Positions 1 to 7,541 are shown, counted from the stretch's first letter. The stretch: 19,977 nucleotides of DNA from an uncultured Oscillibacter sp. (GCA_900548505.1 URKI01000040.1:1-19977); one strand, 5' to 3'. The notes: generated by a model not told the origin, from the sequence alone. Numbers and translations are program-made.

Positions 1-25
1 TACCACATCTCGTGGTCGCTGTCAA
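1..25 (-). promoter_or_regulatory. Promoter cut by the window edge, firing leftwards
   Basis: On the minus strand a perfect TTGACA (-35) lies at 25-20. Exactly 17 bases later the window ends with TA, the first two bases expected of a -10 box. An A-rich stretch precedes the -35. It is the downstream member of a tandem pair with the promoter at 80-108. The transcribed gene lies outside the window. Confidence 0.5.
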
Positions 26-79
26 GTACTTTTTTCATTTCCTCTCTGCCGCAGTGCTCACCGCGGCGACAGCTTGGTT

Positions 80-108
80 AGAATACCATGCCTCCCTCCA
101 TTTGTCAA
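80..108 (-). promoter_or_regulatory. Strong sigma-A-type promoter firing leftwards
   Basis: Minus-strand TTGACA at 108-103, a 17-base spacer, and TATTCT at 85-80. Transcription would start near base 73 and leave the window. No convincing coding start follows: an ATG at 38 has only two bases between it and a GAGAGG, too close for a normal ribosome-binding site. This fits a stable-RNA operon better than a protein gene, but that is inference. Confidence 0.55.
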
Positions 109-138
109 CACCTTTTTTCCTCTTTTTTCGTGTTTTTC

Positions 139-174
139 AAAAAAGAGGCAGACAACCCAGTTGCCCGCCTCTTT
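139..174 (-). terminator. Rho-independent terminator of putP
   Basis: On the minus strand AAAGAGGCGGGCAAC pairs with GTTGTCTGCCTCTTT (15 pairs including two G-U) around a TGG loop, and the second arm runs into TTTTTT. It lies about 30 bases after the putP stop codon and insulates putP from the leftward promoters. Confidence 0.85.
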
Positions 175-204
175 CTTATATATAATGTATCTTGACCTTC
201 TCTT

Positions 205-1731
205 TTACATGGCCTTGACTTCATCATAAATGTCCTGAATCTTCTGATCCGGTTCTCCCGTCAGAAGGCTCACCACTACAATGGCCACAGATGCCATGAT
301 AAACGCAGGCAGCAGTTCATAGATTCCGAACACGCCGCCCAGCCGCGGTGCTACGCCGTACTTCCATACAAAGACCATAACACCGCCGGTGATCATTCCC
401 GCCAATGCGCCCCACTTGTTGGAACGCTTCCAGAACAGGGCAAACAACACCACCGGGCCAAAGGCTGCGCCGAAACCGGCCCAGGCAAAAGAGACTACCC
501 GGAACACAGAGCTGGAGGGATCTCTTGCAAGGAACGCAGCAATCAGGGAAATGACGACCATGGTTCCCCGGGCAACGACCATTCCCTGCTTTCCGGTAAA
601 CTTCACGCCGAAGAACTCGGTAAACAGATTCTGAGACACGGAGGAAGATGCCGCCAGCAGCTGAGAATCCGCCGTGGACATGGTAGCAGCCAGAATACCT
701 GCCAGGATGATACCTGCCAGCAGCGCAGCCAGTACACCGTGGTGGCTGATCAGGCTGGCGATCTGCACGATGATCGTCTCCGAGTCTGCCAGCTGCTCCA
801 TTGCGCCAGCCTTGGTCATGGCATTGCCCACCACGCCGATGAAGATGGCAACGCCCATGGAGATCACCACCCAGGTAGTGGCTACACGGCGGCTGAGAGC
901 CAACTTTTTCTCTTCTCCAATGGCCATAAAGCGAAGAAGAATGTGAGGCATGCCGAAATAGCCCAGGCCCCAGGCCAGCAGCGAGCAAATGGTCAGCAGT
1001 CCGTAAGGGCTGGCTCCGCCGGTGGCCGGGTCATGGATATTGGACATGGAAAGATAACCCGCAAGATTCTGTGCGTTGCTCATAACGGCATCCATGCCGC
1101 CGGCGCTAGTCACACCGAAACCCAGGACCACGACCAGCGCCACCGTCATGATGATGGACTGGACAAGATCCGTAAAGGAAGCTGCCAGGAAGCCGCCCAT
1201 GACCGTATAGATGACGATCACCGCGGCAGAGATCAGCATGGCCGCCACATAGTCCATGCCGAACAGAGTGGAAAACAGCTTTCCGCAAGCGGAAAAGCCG
1301 GAGGCCGTATACGGAATGAAGAATATGATGATCACCACTGCTGCAATGGCGGAGAGCAGGTTGCGCTCATCCCCCCACCTCTTGGAGAAAAACTGGGGCA
1401 CCGTAATGGCATCAAGCCGGGTGGAGTAGCGGCGGATCCGGCGCGCCACGATGAGCCAGTTCAGATACGTACCCACCGCAAGGCCGATGGCCGTCCATCC
1501 AGCCTCCGCCAGGCCGGACAGATACGCCACGCCCGGCAGGCCCATCAAAAGCCAGCTGCTCATATCCGAGGCCTCGGCGCTCATGGCCGTAACAAAGGGG
1601 CCCAGCTTGCGTCCGCCCAGATAGAAGTCGTCTACAGAGTTGTTCTTTTTCGCAAACCATACGCCGACACCCAGCATGGCAGCCAGGTACACGACAATGG
1701 CCAGCATGATGCAAATTTGTGCGCTCGTCAT
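205..1731 (-). CDS. putP: Sodium/proline symporter PutP
   Basis: Sodium-driven uptake of L-proline across the cytoplasmic membrane (solute:sodium symporter family). The 508-residue length is normal for PutP. The protein is hydrophobic throughout, with about 12-13 membrane segments. It carries the PutP signature around residues 40-66: GGRKLG with Arg41, then SDMSSWLLMGLPG with Asp56 and Ser58, which match Arg40, Asp55 and Ser57 of E. coli PutP (sodium and proline binding). The stretch GWGLGYFGMPHILLRFMA and the MSTADSQLL segment are also typical. The ATG at 1731 has AAGGAGAG a few bases upstream. The gene stands alone, with its own terminator and an extended -10 promoter. A TetR-type gene lies upstream on the same strand, but no proline dehydrogenase is nearby, so uptake could serve Stickland-type fermentation, osmoprotection or nutrition. 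The family call is very secure; proline as substrate is likely. Confidence 0.93.
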   Translation of the reverse strand: MTSAQICIMLAIVVYLAAMLGVGVWFAKKNNSVDDFYLGGRKLGPFVTAMSAEASDMSSWLLMGLPGVAYLSGLAEAGWTAIGLAVGTYLNWLIVARRIRRYSTRLDAITVPQFFSKRWGDERNLLSAIAAVVIIIFFIPYTASGFSACGKLFSTLFGMDYVAAMLISAAVIVIYTVMGGFLAASFTDLVQSIIMTVALVVVLGFGVTSAGGMDAVMSNAQNLAGYLSMSNIHDPATGGASPYGLLTICSLLAWGLGYFGMPHILLRFMAIGEEKKLALSRRVATTWVVISMGVAIFIGVVGNAMTKAGAMEQLADSETIIVQIASLISHHGVLAALLAGIILAGILAATMSTADSQLLAASSSVSQNLFTEFFGVKFTGKQGMVVARGTMVVISLIAAFLARDPSSSVFRVVSFAWAGFGAAFGPVVLFALFWKRSNKWGALAGMITGGVMVFVWKYGVAPRLGGVFGIYELLPAFIMASVAIVVVSLLTGEPDQKIQDIYDEVKAM

Positions 1732-1765
1732 TGTGATTCTCTCTCCTTATTCGCTAATAGCAGGT

Positions 1766-1774
1766 ATCTTACCA
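1766..1774 (-). promoter_or_regulatory. Extended -10 promoter of putP
   Basis: The minus strand reads TGGTAAGAT, an extended -10 (TGn plus TAAGAT), with no good -35 at the usual distance. Transcription would begin near 1759, giving a leader of under 30 bases that contains the putP ribosome-binding site. Confidence 0.5.
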
Positions 1775-1800
1775 CACTTTTTACCAGAACAAAATACAGA

Positions 1801-1830
1801 ACGGAGTATAGAATAGATTCTATACTCCGT
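1801..1830. repeat. Perfect 30-base inverted repeat upstream of putP
   Basis: ACGGAGTATAGAAT (1801-1814) and ATTCTATACTCCGT (1817-1830) are exact reverse complements separated by AG. One more A-T pair (1800/1831) extends the arms. The repeat sits after the TetR-type gene and about 30 bases before the putP -10. It could be the terminator of the regulator gene, although the following minus-strand bases (TTCTGTATTTTG) form a poor U-tract. It could also be a protein-binding site for putP control. Confidence 0.8.
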
Positions 1831-1909
1831 TTGAATATTTTTTGAATTTTTCCTTTTATTTCAATGGATAAATCGCTGTACGTTTATTCAGAATCTATTG
1901 AAATCTTTT

Positions 1910-2506
1910 TCAAATATTTTTTTGAGCACGGTAGCTTTCCAGAAACTGCGGCGTCACACTGTCTGTATAGGACACCAGCGAATACTCTCCGCCGGACAGA
2001 CACCAGTCATATAAAAGTGCCCGCTCCCACAGGGCATAGGCCTTGACGATCTCATTGGCCGTCCTGTCCCTGCGCAGCGTGCCTGCCTCCTGCCCCTGAC
2101 TGACGATCTGCCGCAGCAATTTAAAATAGTAGCGGTTCCGATCCAGCAGGTGCTTTTCGCCCCGGGCCAGCAGTTGTGTGGACAGCAGCCGTGCCAGCAG
2201 ATCCATGGAGATGCCGCCGTCGATCATGGCAAACAGCTCATGGTTGAGATAGATCAGCCGGTCCATGGCGTCCATATCCGGCGGCATGACCTGCATCAGC
2301 TGCTCATATTTTTCATCAAAGACATAGGCCAGCGTCCCCAGCAGCGCGTCCTTTCCATCGAAATAATGATAAAAAGACCCTTTGGAGGTGCCGGACTCAA
2401 ACACGATATCCTCTACCGTGGTATCCTCGTATCCCTGCTCATAAAATAGTTTCCAGGCGGCGGATATGATCCGTCCCCGGGTATTTCTCCCGTTTTTTCT
2501 TGGCAT
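1910..2506 (-). CDS. TetR/AcrR-family transcriptional regulator
   Basis: DNA-binding repressor-type protein of 198 residues, normal for the family. The N-terminal helix-turn-helix is clear at about residues 28-50 (TTVEDIVFESGTSKGSFYHYF then DGKDALL). The C-terminal ligand-binding half is unrelated to any effector class I can name. The ATG at 2506 is chosen because GAGGTGGGAG lies just upstream and a good promoter sits directly before it; an open frame continues upstream to 2599 but would start ahead of that promoter. It is transcribed away from dapF and towards putP. Target genes are unknown: putP, its own promoter or the divergent dapF promoter are candidates by position only. Confidence 0.88.
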   Translation of the reverse strand: MPRKNGRNTRGRIISAAWKLFYEQGYEDTTVEDIVFESGTSKGSFYHYFDGKDALLGTLAYVFDEKYEQLMQVMPPDMDAMDRLIYLNHELFAMIDGGISMDLLARLLSTQLLARGEKHLLDRNRYYFKLLRQIVSQGQEAGTLRRDRTANEIVKAYALWERALLYDWCLSGGEYSLVSYTDSVTPQFLESYRAQKNI

Positions 2507-2524
2507 GTCTCCCACCTCACCATT

Positions 2525-2553
2525 AAAATACCATATCCCGCCCCCGGATGCAA
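2525..2553 (-). promoter_or_regulatory. Promoter of the TetR-type regulator gene
   Basis: Minus-strand TTGCAT at 2553-2548, a 17-base spacer and TATTTT at 2530-2525. The predicted start near 2518 leaves a leader of about 12 bases containing the ribosome-binding site. The short leader supports the ATG at 2506. Confidence 0.55.
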
Positions 2554-2608
2554 TCGCACTCCACCGGGACATTCGCAGGATTTGCATGTTTTTTAGCACG
2601 TTTTCTAT

Positions 2609-2637
2609 TTTACAGGCTCATTGAGTGCTGTTATAAT
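2609..2637 (+). promoter_or_regulatory. Promoter of dapF
   Basis: TTTACA at 2609-2614, a 17-base spacer and a perfect TATAAT at 2632-2637; transcription would start near 2644. The -10 overlaps an in-frame ATG at 2636 that could be mistaken for the dapF start. The promoter is divergent from that of the TetR-type gene, with about 55 bases between the two -35 boxes. Confidence 0.75.
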
Positions 2638-2668
2638 GGCATCAGAATCCAGCAAGGAAGGTGTTGTA

Positions 2669-3529
2669 TTGAAATTTTGGAAAATGAACGGCGCCGGAAA
2701 CGACTTCTTGATTGTGAACAATCTGGAAGAACATCTGCCGGTCAGCTGTTTTCCCCAGATGGCCCGGACCCTCTGCCAGCGGCACCTTTCCATTGGTGCT
2801 GACGGCCTGATGGTGGTGGAGGCCCCTACCGCGGGCGGCGACTACAAAATGCTGTTTTACAATTCCGACGGCAGTGTCGGCGAAATGTGCGGCAACGGTG
2901 CCCGATGCATCTGCCGCTACGGCTATGAAAATGGTCTGGCGGGAGATACGCAGACCGTGGAGACCACAGCCGGCATCGTGACGGGACAGCGCATCGATAG
3001 CCGTCTCTACCGCATTCGCCTGAACGATCCCACCACCGTGGTGCTGGATCATCCCGTGGAGGTAGACGGTGTGCGTTACGCCTGCTCTTATGTGGAGCTG
3101 GGTGACCCTGGTCTTCCCCATGCTGTGGTCCCTTACCACGATCTGAAAAACGCCGACGAAAACGAGCTGCGGGAGCTGGGACGCAAGATCCGGCATCACG
3201 CCAGCTTCCCCAAGGGTGCCAACGTCAACTTCTACGAGATCACCGGCGAAGACGAGATCTACGAGCGCACCTTTGAGCGGGGCGTGGAGGATTTTACGTA
3301 TGCCTGCGGCACCGGTACCGGAAGCGTAGTAACGGTCCTTACCCTGACCGGGAAAGTCTCCGGCCAGAAGGTGCGGGCAAACATGCAGGGCGGTCAGCTG
3401 ATGATCGATGCCGAGCGGGTCTACTCTCACATCGCCAGTCTCTATCTGACCGGCCCCACCAACATCGTTTGTAAAGGAGAGGTCACGGACGAGGACCTTT
3501 CTTGTGCAATCAATACCCCAAGTGTGTGA
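2669..3529 (+). CDS. dapF: Diaminopimelate epimerase DapF
   Basis: Converts LL- to meso-diaminopimelate, the last step before lysine and the source of the peptidoglycan cross-link residue; cytoplasmic and cofactor-independent. From the TTG start the protein has 286 residues, within the usual range. The N-terminus FWKMNGAGNDF is typical. The two catalytic cysteines are both present: Cys74 in MCGNGARC and Cys213 in YACGTGTGS. The TTG at 2669 is preferred because AAGGAAGG lies seven bases upstream and because the upstream in-frame starts (2621, 2636) lie before the predicted transcription start. The transporter gene follows after 22 bases with no terminator, so the two probably share a transcript. 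No other dap gene is in the window. Confidence 0.95.
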   Translation: MKFWKMNGAGNDFLIVNNLEEHLPVSCFPQMARTLCQRHLSIGADGLMVVEAPTAGGDYKMLFYNSDGSVGEMCGNGARCICRYGYENGLAGDTQTVETTAGIVTGQRIDSRLYRIRLNDPTTVVLDHPVEVDGVRYACSYVELGDPGLPHAVVPYHDLKNADENELRELGRKIRHHASFPKGANVNFYEITGEDEIYERTFERGVEDFTYACGTGTGSVVTVLTLTGKVSGQKVRANMQGGQLMIDAERVYSHIASLYLTGPTNIVCKGEVTDEDLSCAINTPSV

Positions 3530-3551
3530 AATACCGAGGAGGAACTGTATT

Positions 3552-4832
3552 ATGGAAAAGAAGTCCGTAGCCAAAAATTATGCATTTTTGGCGATCATGC
3601 TGGGATCCATGATCCTGGGCGCCATCGTCGGCTGGATCTTCCCCGTTGTGAAAGACGCCGACGGCAACACCCTCAGCGCCGGCGCCACGGTGCTCAAGCC
3701 TCTGGGCACGCTGTTCATCAACATGATGTTCTGCATCGTGGTGCCCATGGTGTTCGCCTCCATCGCCGGTGCCGTGGCCAATATGGAGAGCCGCAAGCGC
3801 GCCGGTAAGATCATGGGCGTGACCATCGGCACCTTCGTGGTGACCGGCGCCATCGCCGCCGTCATCATGTACGTGCTGATGCAGGTGTTCCCCCCTGTTC
3901 TGGTCCCCTGGACCGAGATCCCCTCTGAGGCCATCGGCGAGCACGCAGACATGGCCACCATGATCGTCAACTTCTTCACCGCTGAGGACTTCGTGGGTCT
4001 GCTCAGCCGCAAGGCTATGCTGCCTCTGATCGTGTTCTCCCTGCTGTTCGGCTTTGCCGTGAACCTCAACGGCGGCAAGAACACTCCGGTGGGTCAGTTT
4101 CTGGATGACCTGTCCAACGTGATGATGCGCTTTGTGAAGATCATCACCTACTATGCCCCCATCGCCTTCTTCGGCTTCTTTGCCGACCTGGTGGCCACCT
4201 ATGGTCCCCAGATCACCGAGAGCTACGGCCGGGCGCTGCTGGTGTACTATCCCCTCTGCTTCGTCTATATCTTCACCGCCTGGCCTCTGTTCGCCTGGTT
4301 CGGCGGCGGCAAGGGCGCCATCAAGACCATGTTCCAGCACATCACCAAGCCCGCTGTGGTGTCTCTTGGCACCTGCTCCTCCGTTGCTACCATTCCCACC
4401 AACATGGAAGAGGCGCAGGATACCGGCGTGTCCAAGGACGTGTCTGATATGGTGCTGCCTCTGGGCGCTACCATGCACATGGACGGCTCCTGCTTCTCCT
4501 GCGTTCTGAAGATTGCTTTCGTGTTCGGCGTGTTTGGCGTGGACTTCGGCGGCATCGATATGCTCATCAAGGTGGTCCTGGTCGCTGTTTTGTCCTCCGT
4601 GGGCATGAGCGGCGTCCCCGGCGGCGGCTATATCGGCGAGTATATCATGTGCTCCATCTTCTTCCCCGACCAGATGGAACTGGCCTTCCCCATCCTGGTG
4701 ACGCTGGGCAACCTGGTCGATCCTCCCGCCACCATGATCAACTCTGCCGGCGACTATGTGGTCTCCTTCATCGTCTCCCGCTTCGTGGACGGAAAGGATT
4801 GGCTGCAGAAGGCACTGGCTGCCAAGAACTGA
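3552..4832 (+). CDS. DAACS-family dicarboxylate/amino acid:cation symporter, probably neutral-substrate type
   Basis: Elevator-type sodium-coupled amino-acid transporter of the GltP/SstT superfamily; 426 residues with multiple membrane segments. Core motifs are in order: serine-rich hairpin 1 (GTCSSVAT, 273-280), HMDGS at 309-313 where NMDGT is canonical, hairpin 2 (GMSGVPGGG, 351-359), and the last-helix motif DPPATMINSAGD (390-401). By alignment with archaeal GltPh, Asp390, Thr394, Asn397 and Asp401 match Asp394, Thr398, Asn401 and Asp405, but Arg397, which binds the side-chain carboxylate of glutamate/aspartate, is Ala393 here. A neutral amino acid is therefore more likely than glutamate (inference). 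The ATG at 3552 has AGGAGG nine bases upstream. It is co-transcribed behind dapF and ends at a strong terminator. Confidence 0.9.
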   Translation: MEKKSVAKNYAFLAIMLGSMILGAIVGWIFPVVKDADGNTLSAGATVLKPLGTLFINMMFCIVVPMVFASIAGAVANMESRKRAGKIMGVTIGTFVVTGAIAAVIMYVLMQVFPPVLVPWTEIPSEAIGEHADMATMIVNFFTAEDFVGLLSRKAMLPLIVFSLLFGFAVNLNGGKNTPVGQFLDDLSNVMMRFVKIITYYAPIAFFGFFADLVATYGPQITESYGRALLVYYPLCFVYIFTAWPLFAWFGGGKGAIKTMFQHITKPAVVSLGTCSSVATIPTNMEEAQDTGVSKDVSDMVLPLGATMHMDGSCFSCVLKIAFVFGVFGVDFGGIDMLIKVVLVAVLSSVGMSGVPGGGYIGEYIMCSIFFPDQMELAFPILVTLGNLVDPPATMINSAGDYVVSFIVSRFVDGKDWLQKALAAKN

Positions 4833-4852
4833 ATCACTCCCGTGGCTTTTCA

Positions 4853-4884
4853 CAGGAGGCGCGCTGCGGCGCGCCTCCTGTTTT
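4853..4884 (+). terminator. Terminator of the dapF-transporter operon
   Basis: A perfect 12-bp GC-rich stem, CAGGAGGCGCGC with GCGCGCCTCCTG, closes a four-base loop and is followed by TTTTCGTCTT. It begins about 20 bases after the transporter stop codon. Confidence 0.9.
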
Positions 4885-4900
4885 CGTCTTCTGCTCGCGC

Positions 4901-4929
4901 TTGCCAGAAAGACATACTCACGGTATAAT
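4901..4929 (+). promoter_or_regulatory. Promoter of the hybrid sensor kinase gene
   Basis: TTGCCA at 4901-4906, a 17-base spacer and a perfect TATAAT at 4924-4929; start expected near 4936. The -10 abuts an ATG at 4930 that is in frame with the kinase and would be a false start. Confidence 0.75.
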
Positions 4930-4962
4930 ATGGAAAACAAAGTCTGTAAGGGAGCGAACCGC

Positions 4963-7491
4963 GTGAAGCAGCCTAAAAGATATGTCCAGCGTTTTTTGAT
5001 CCAGAGCACCGTTTTGCTGCTGCTGATGAGCATTACTGCTTTTTTGGGCGTGTACGCCTCCGGCAGAGCCGCATACCGCTCCGCCAATGAACTGGGCGCC
5101 ATGACCGCCGATTACCTGAATCTTCAGGTAGACTCCTTTTTGAGAGAATACGCCCAGATCCTGGGGGACGCGGCCCATACAGTGGAGGCCATGCTGAACC
5201 AGGGCATGTCCACCAGCCAGGTAGAGCAGTGGCTGACGGAGTTTTCCGACCAATACGCCGCCCAGATGTGCTATGACGAAAGCGGTCTTTACGGCTCCAT
5301 CCGCGGCCAGGCGGTATACAGCAGCGGCTGGGTCCCCCCTCCCGGTTATGATATGGCCAGCCGTCCCTGGTACCTCAAAGCCGTGGAAGGCGGCGGCGCG
5401 TGCGTCCGCTCGGAGGTCTATCAGGATTACCAGTACGGGACGGCCATTCTCAGCCTCTCCATGCTCCTCTCCGACGGAGTCAGTGTGCTGGCGCTGGACA
5501 TCCGGGCAGGCGATATCCAGGTGGACTGGCAGAAAAGCGGAGACCTCTTCCCCGGCACTGCCACCGTCATCGACCAAAACGGCAATCTGGTCCTGCACCA
5601 GCAGATCCGGCAGGACGAGCATGCCCGCTGTGAGCTGGATCAGTTTACCCAGCAGGACTTCCAGCAGTGGATGGACGAATACTTCGTGGATGACCGGGGC
5701 TACTTCGTCTGGCACGGGCAGGAGGATTCCTACCAGAACTACTATATCGTCGACGAGGAGGGCTGGACCTGCATCGTCACCATTCCCCGTTCCGCCATCA
5801 CCAAGGACGCCACCGCGCTCTTCTATTTCCAGCTGGGTCTGGAGTGCCTTTTCCTGCTGGTGATCCTCTACCTCAGCGCGCAGAACTATCTGCACATCCG
5901 GCGCAACCGAAAAACCTTCAACTGCTTTGAGGCGCTGGGACAGACCTATTACTGCGTGGTCCTGGTGGACACCAGCGGCAGCACCTGCGAGATCTCCAAG
6001 TACGAGGGCCGCGACCGGGCAGCCTGGGAAGCCATCACGGATTACCACCTGTTCCTGGCCAAAGTCAGCGATTATATTTCCAACGAAGAGGATCGTGCCC
6101 GCTTCCTGGAACGATTCTCCGCAGAAAACCTGGAGCATCTGCGAACGGCATCGGACCGCTGCTACATGGAATACCAGATCCAAACCAGCAGCGGCCCCCG
6201 CTGGGCCTCCGCCGAGGGGTTCTGGGTACCGGATCTCTCCGCGGATTCCCATGTGATCCTGGCGTTCCGCGCCATCCACACCGAAAAGACCAAGTCTCTG
6301 GAACAGACACAGATGCTGCGGACGTCCCTGGAACACGCCCGTCTGGCATCCCAGGCCAAAAACGACTTCCTCTCCCGCATGAGCCACGATATGCGCACTC
6401 CTATGAATGCGGTCATGGGCTTCACGGACATGGCCCGGAACAACCTGGACCAGCCCGAACGCGCCCGGGAATGCCTGGACAAGGTCTCCGCCGCGTCCGC
6501 CCAGCTGCTGCATCTGATCAACGAGGTCCTGGACACGGCCAAGATCGAGCAGGGAAAAATGGAGCTGCACCTCGCCCCGGTGGACCTGCGCCGTCATCTG
6601 GAGGAAACGGCTGCCATGTTCCAGATGCAGGCCCAGGCCAATCATCAGGAATTTTCCATGGAGCTGTCCCTGCCTGCATCCACCATGATCCTCACAGACG
6701 GGAACCGGCTCAACCAGATCCTGAATAACCTCCTGACCAACGCCATCAAATATACCCCCGCCGGAGGACGGATCAAGCTGCAGGCAGAGGAGCTGCCCGG
6801 CAGCGCCCCGGACGAGCGGTTCTATCGATTCACGGTCAGTGACAACGGCATCGGCATGGCCCCCGAGTTTCTGGAGCGGATCTTCCTGCCCTTTGAACGA
6901 GAGGATACCTCCATGACCAACCAGACCAGCGGCGTGGGCCTGGGCATGGCCATCACCCACAGCATCGTGGAAATGATGGGCGGCCGGATCGACGTACAGA
7001 GCGAACGCGGAAAGGGTTCCACCTTTACAGTCCTCCTGCCGTGCCACCTGGCCCAGCAAGCCCCCGCATCCCAGCCGTCCGCCGACGCCGGTACTTTCTC
7101 CCTGGAGGGCCGCCGCTTCCTCTTGGCGGAGGACAACTTCCTGAACATGGAGATCGCTACAGAGCTATTGACCATGGAAGGCGCCGCCATCACACCGGTA
7201 CAAAATGGTCAGGAGGCGGTGGACGCCTTTGCCTCCAGCGCTCCCGGCACATTCGACGCCATCATTCTGGATATCCAGATGCCCGTTCTGGACGGCTACG
7301 GGGCAGCCCGGGCCATCCGTGCTCTCCCCCGCCCGGATGCACAGACCATTCCCATCCTGGCTATGACCGCCAACGCCTTCACCGACGACATTGCCGCCGC
7401 ACGGGAAGCTGGCATGAACGGCCATATCGCAAAGCCGGTGGATATGAACCGCATCAAGGCCGTGCTGGCCTCGGTGCTGCCGCCCCAGTAA
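4963..7491 (+). CDS. Hybrid sensor histidine kinase with dCache sensor and receiver domain
   Basis: Membrane sensor kinase of 842 residues from the GTG start. Order of parts: membrane segment 1 (about 11-31); outer dCache-type sensor (about 32-285) with RPWY at 134-137; membrane segment 2 (286-306); a linker, probably PAS-like (about 315-455); HisKA with phospho-acceptor His475 (MSHDMRTPMNAV); a HATPase with Asn589/Asn593, DNGIGM and GVGLGMA; and a C-terminal receiver with Asp770 (LDIQMP) and Lys824. The outer domain shows Tyr129, Arg134, Trp136, Tyr137, Tyr153, Asp155 and Asp179, resembling the amino-acid-binding dCache_1AA motif. The GTG at 4963 is chosen because AAGGGAG lies eight bases upstream and the promoter covers the earlier ATG. 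No output regulator or phosphotransfer gene is adjacent, so the partner is unknown. Confidence 0.92.
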   Translation: MKQPKRYVQRFLIQSTVLLLLMSITAFLGVYASGRAAYRSANELGAMTADYLNLQVDSFLREYAQILGDAAHTVEAMLNQGMSTSQVEQWLTEFSDQYAAQMCYDESGLYGSIRGQAVYSSGWVPPPGYDMASRPWYLKAVEGGGACVRSEVYQDYQYGTAILSLSMLLSDGVSVLALDIRAGDIQVDWQKSGDLFPGTATVIDQNGNLVLHQQIRQDEHARCELDQFTQQDFQQWMDEYFVDDRGYFVWHGQEDSYQNYYIVDEEGWTCIVTIPRSAITKDATALFYFQLGLECLFLLVILYLSAQNYLHIRRNRKTFNCFEALGQTYYCVVLVDTSGSTCEISKYEGRDRAAWEAITDYHLFLAKVSDYISNEEDRARFLERFSAENLEHLRTASDRCYMEYQIQTSSGPRWASAEGFWVPDLSADSHVILAFRAIHTEKTKSLEQTQMLRTSLEHARLASQAKNDFLSRMSHDMRTPMNAVMGFTDMARNNLDQPERARECLDKVSAASAQLLHLINEVLDTAKIEQGKMELHLAPVDLRRHLEETAAMFQMQAQANHQEFSMELSLPASTMILTDGNRLNQILNNLLTNAIKYTPAGGRIKLQAEELPGSAPDERFYRFTVSDNGIGMAPEFLERIFLPFEREDTSMTNQTSGVGLGMAITHSIVEMMGGRIDVQSERGKGSTFTVLLPCHLAQQAPASQPSADAGTFSLEGRRFLLAEDNFLNMEIATELLTMEGAAITPVQNGQEAVDAFASSAPGTFDAIILDIQMPVLDGYGAARAIRALPRPDAQTIPILAMTANAFTDDIAAAREAGMNGHIAKPVDMNRIKAVLASVLPPQ

Positions 7492-7494
7492 AAC

Positions 7495-7532
7495 AAAAAG
7501 CAGTCCGTACAAATTATACGGACTGCTTTTTT
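7495..7532. terminator. Bidirectional terminator between the kinase gene and sdaAA
   Basis: GCAGTCCGTA (7500-7509) pairs perfectly with TACGGACTGC (7517-7526). The stem is flanked by AAAAA on the left and TTTTTT on the right, so it can end transcription from both converging genes. Confidence 0.92.
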
Positions 7533-7541
7533 ATTTGATTA

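Noticed and set aside
1..22. Resemblance of the first bases (ATCTCGTGGTCGC) to the complement of an Illumina P5 adapter (ATCTCGGTGGTCGCC)
   Set aside because: The match is imperfect (one missing base and a substitution), and the same bases form a correctly spaced promoter, so I treat it as genomic. An adapter origin is not fully excluded.
1..38. Start of a protein gene on the minus strand (ATG at 38, MKKVLDSDHEMW)
   Set aside because: The purine-rich GAGAGG ends only two bases before the ATG, too close for initiation, and the same bases contain a -35 box; too little sequence to call a gene.
1840..1925. AT-rich segment after the TetR-type gene as an origin or integration site
   Set aside because: Only T-runs and a GAATCTATT motif shared with the nearby inverted repeat; no repeats of attachment-site type, no integrase and no DnaA-box cluster.
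3510..7059. Long open frames on the minus strand opposite the transporter and sensor kinase genes (up to 713 codons)
   Set aside because: They are rich in His, Gly, Gln and Ala in the manner of antisense frames of GC-rich genes, show no family motifs or ribosome-binding sites, and lie opposite well-recognised plus-strand genes.
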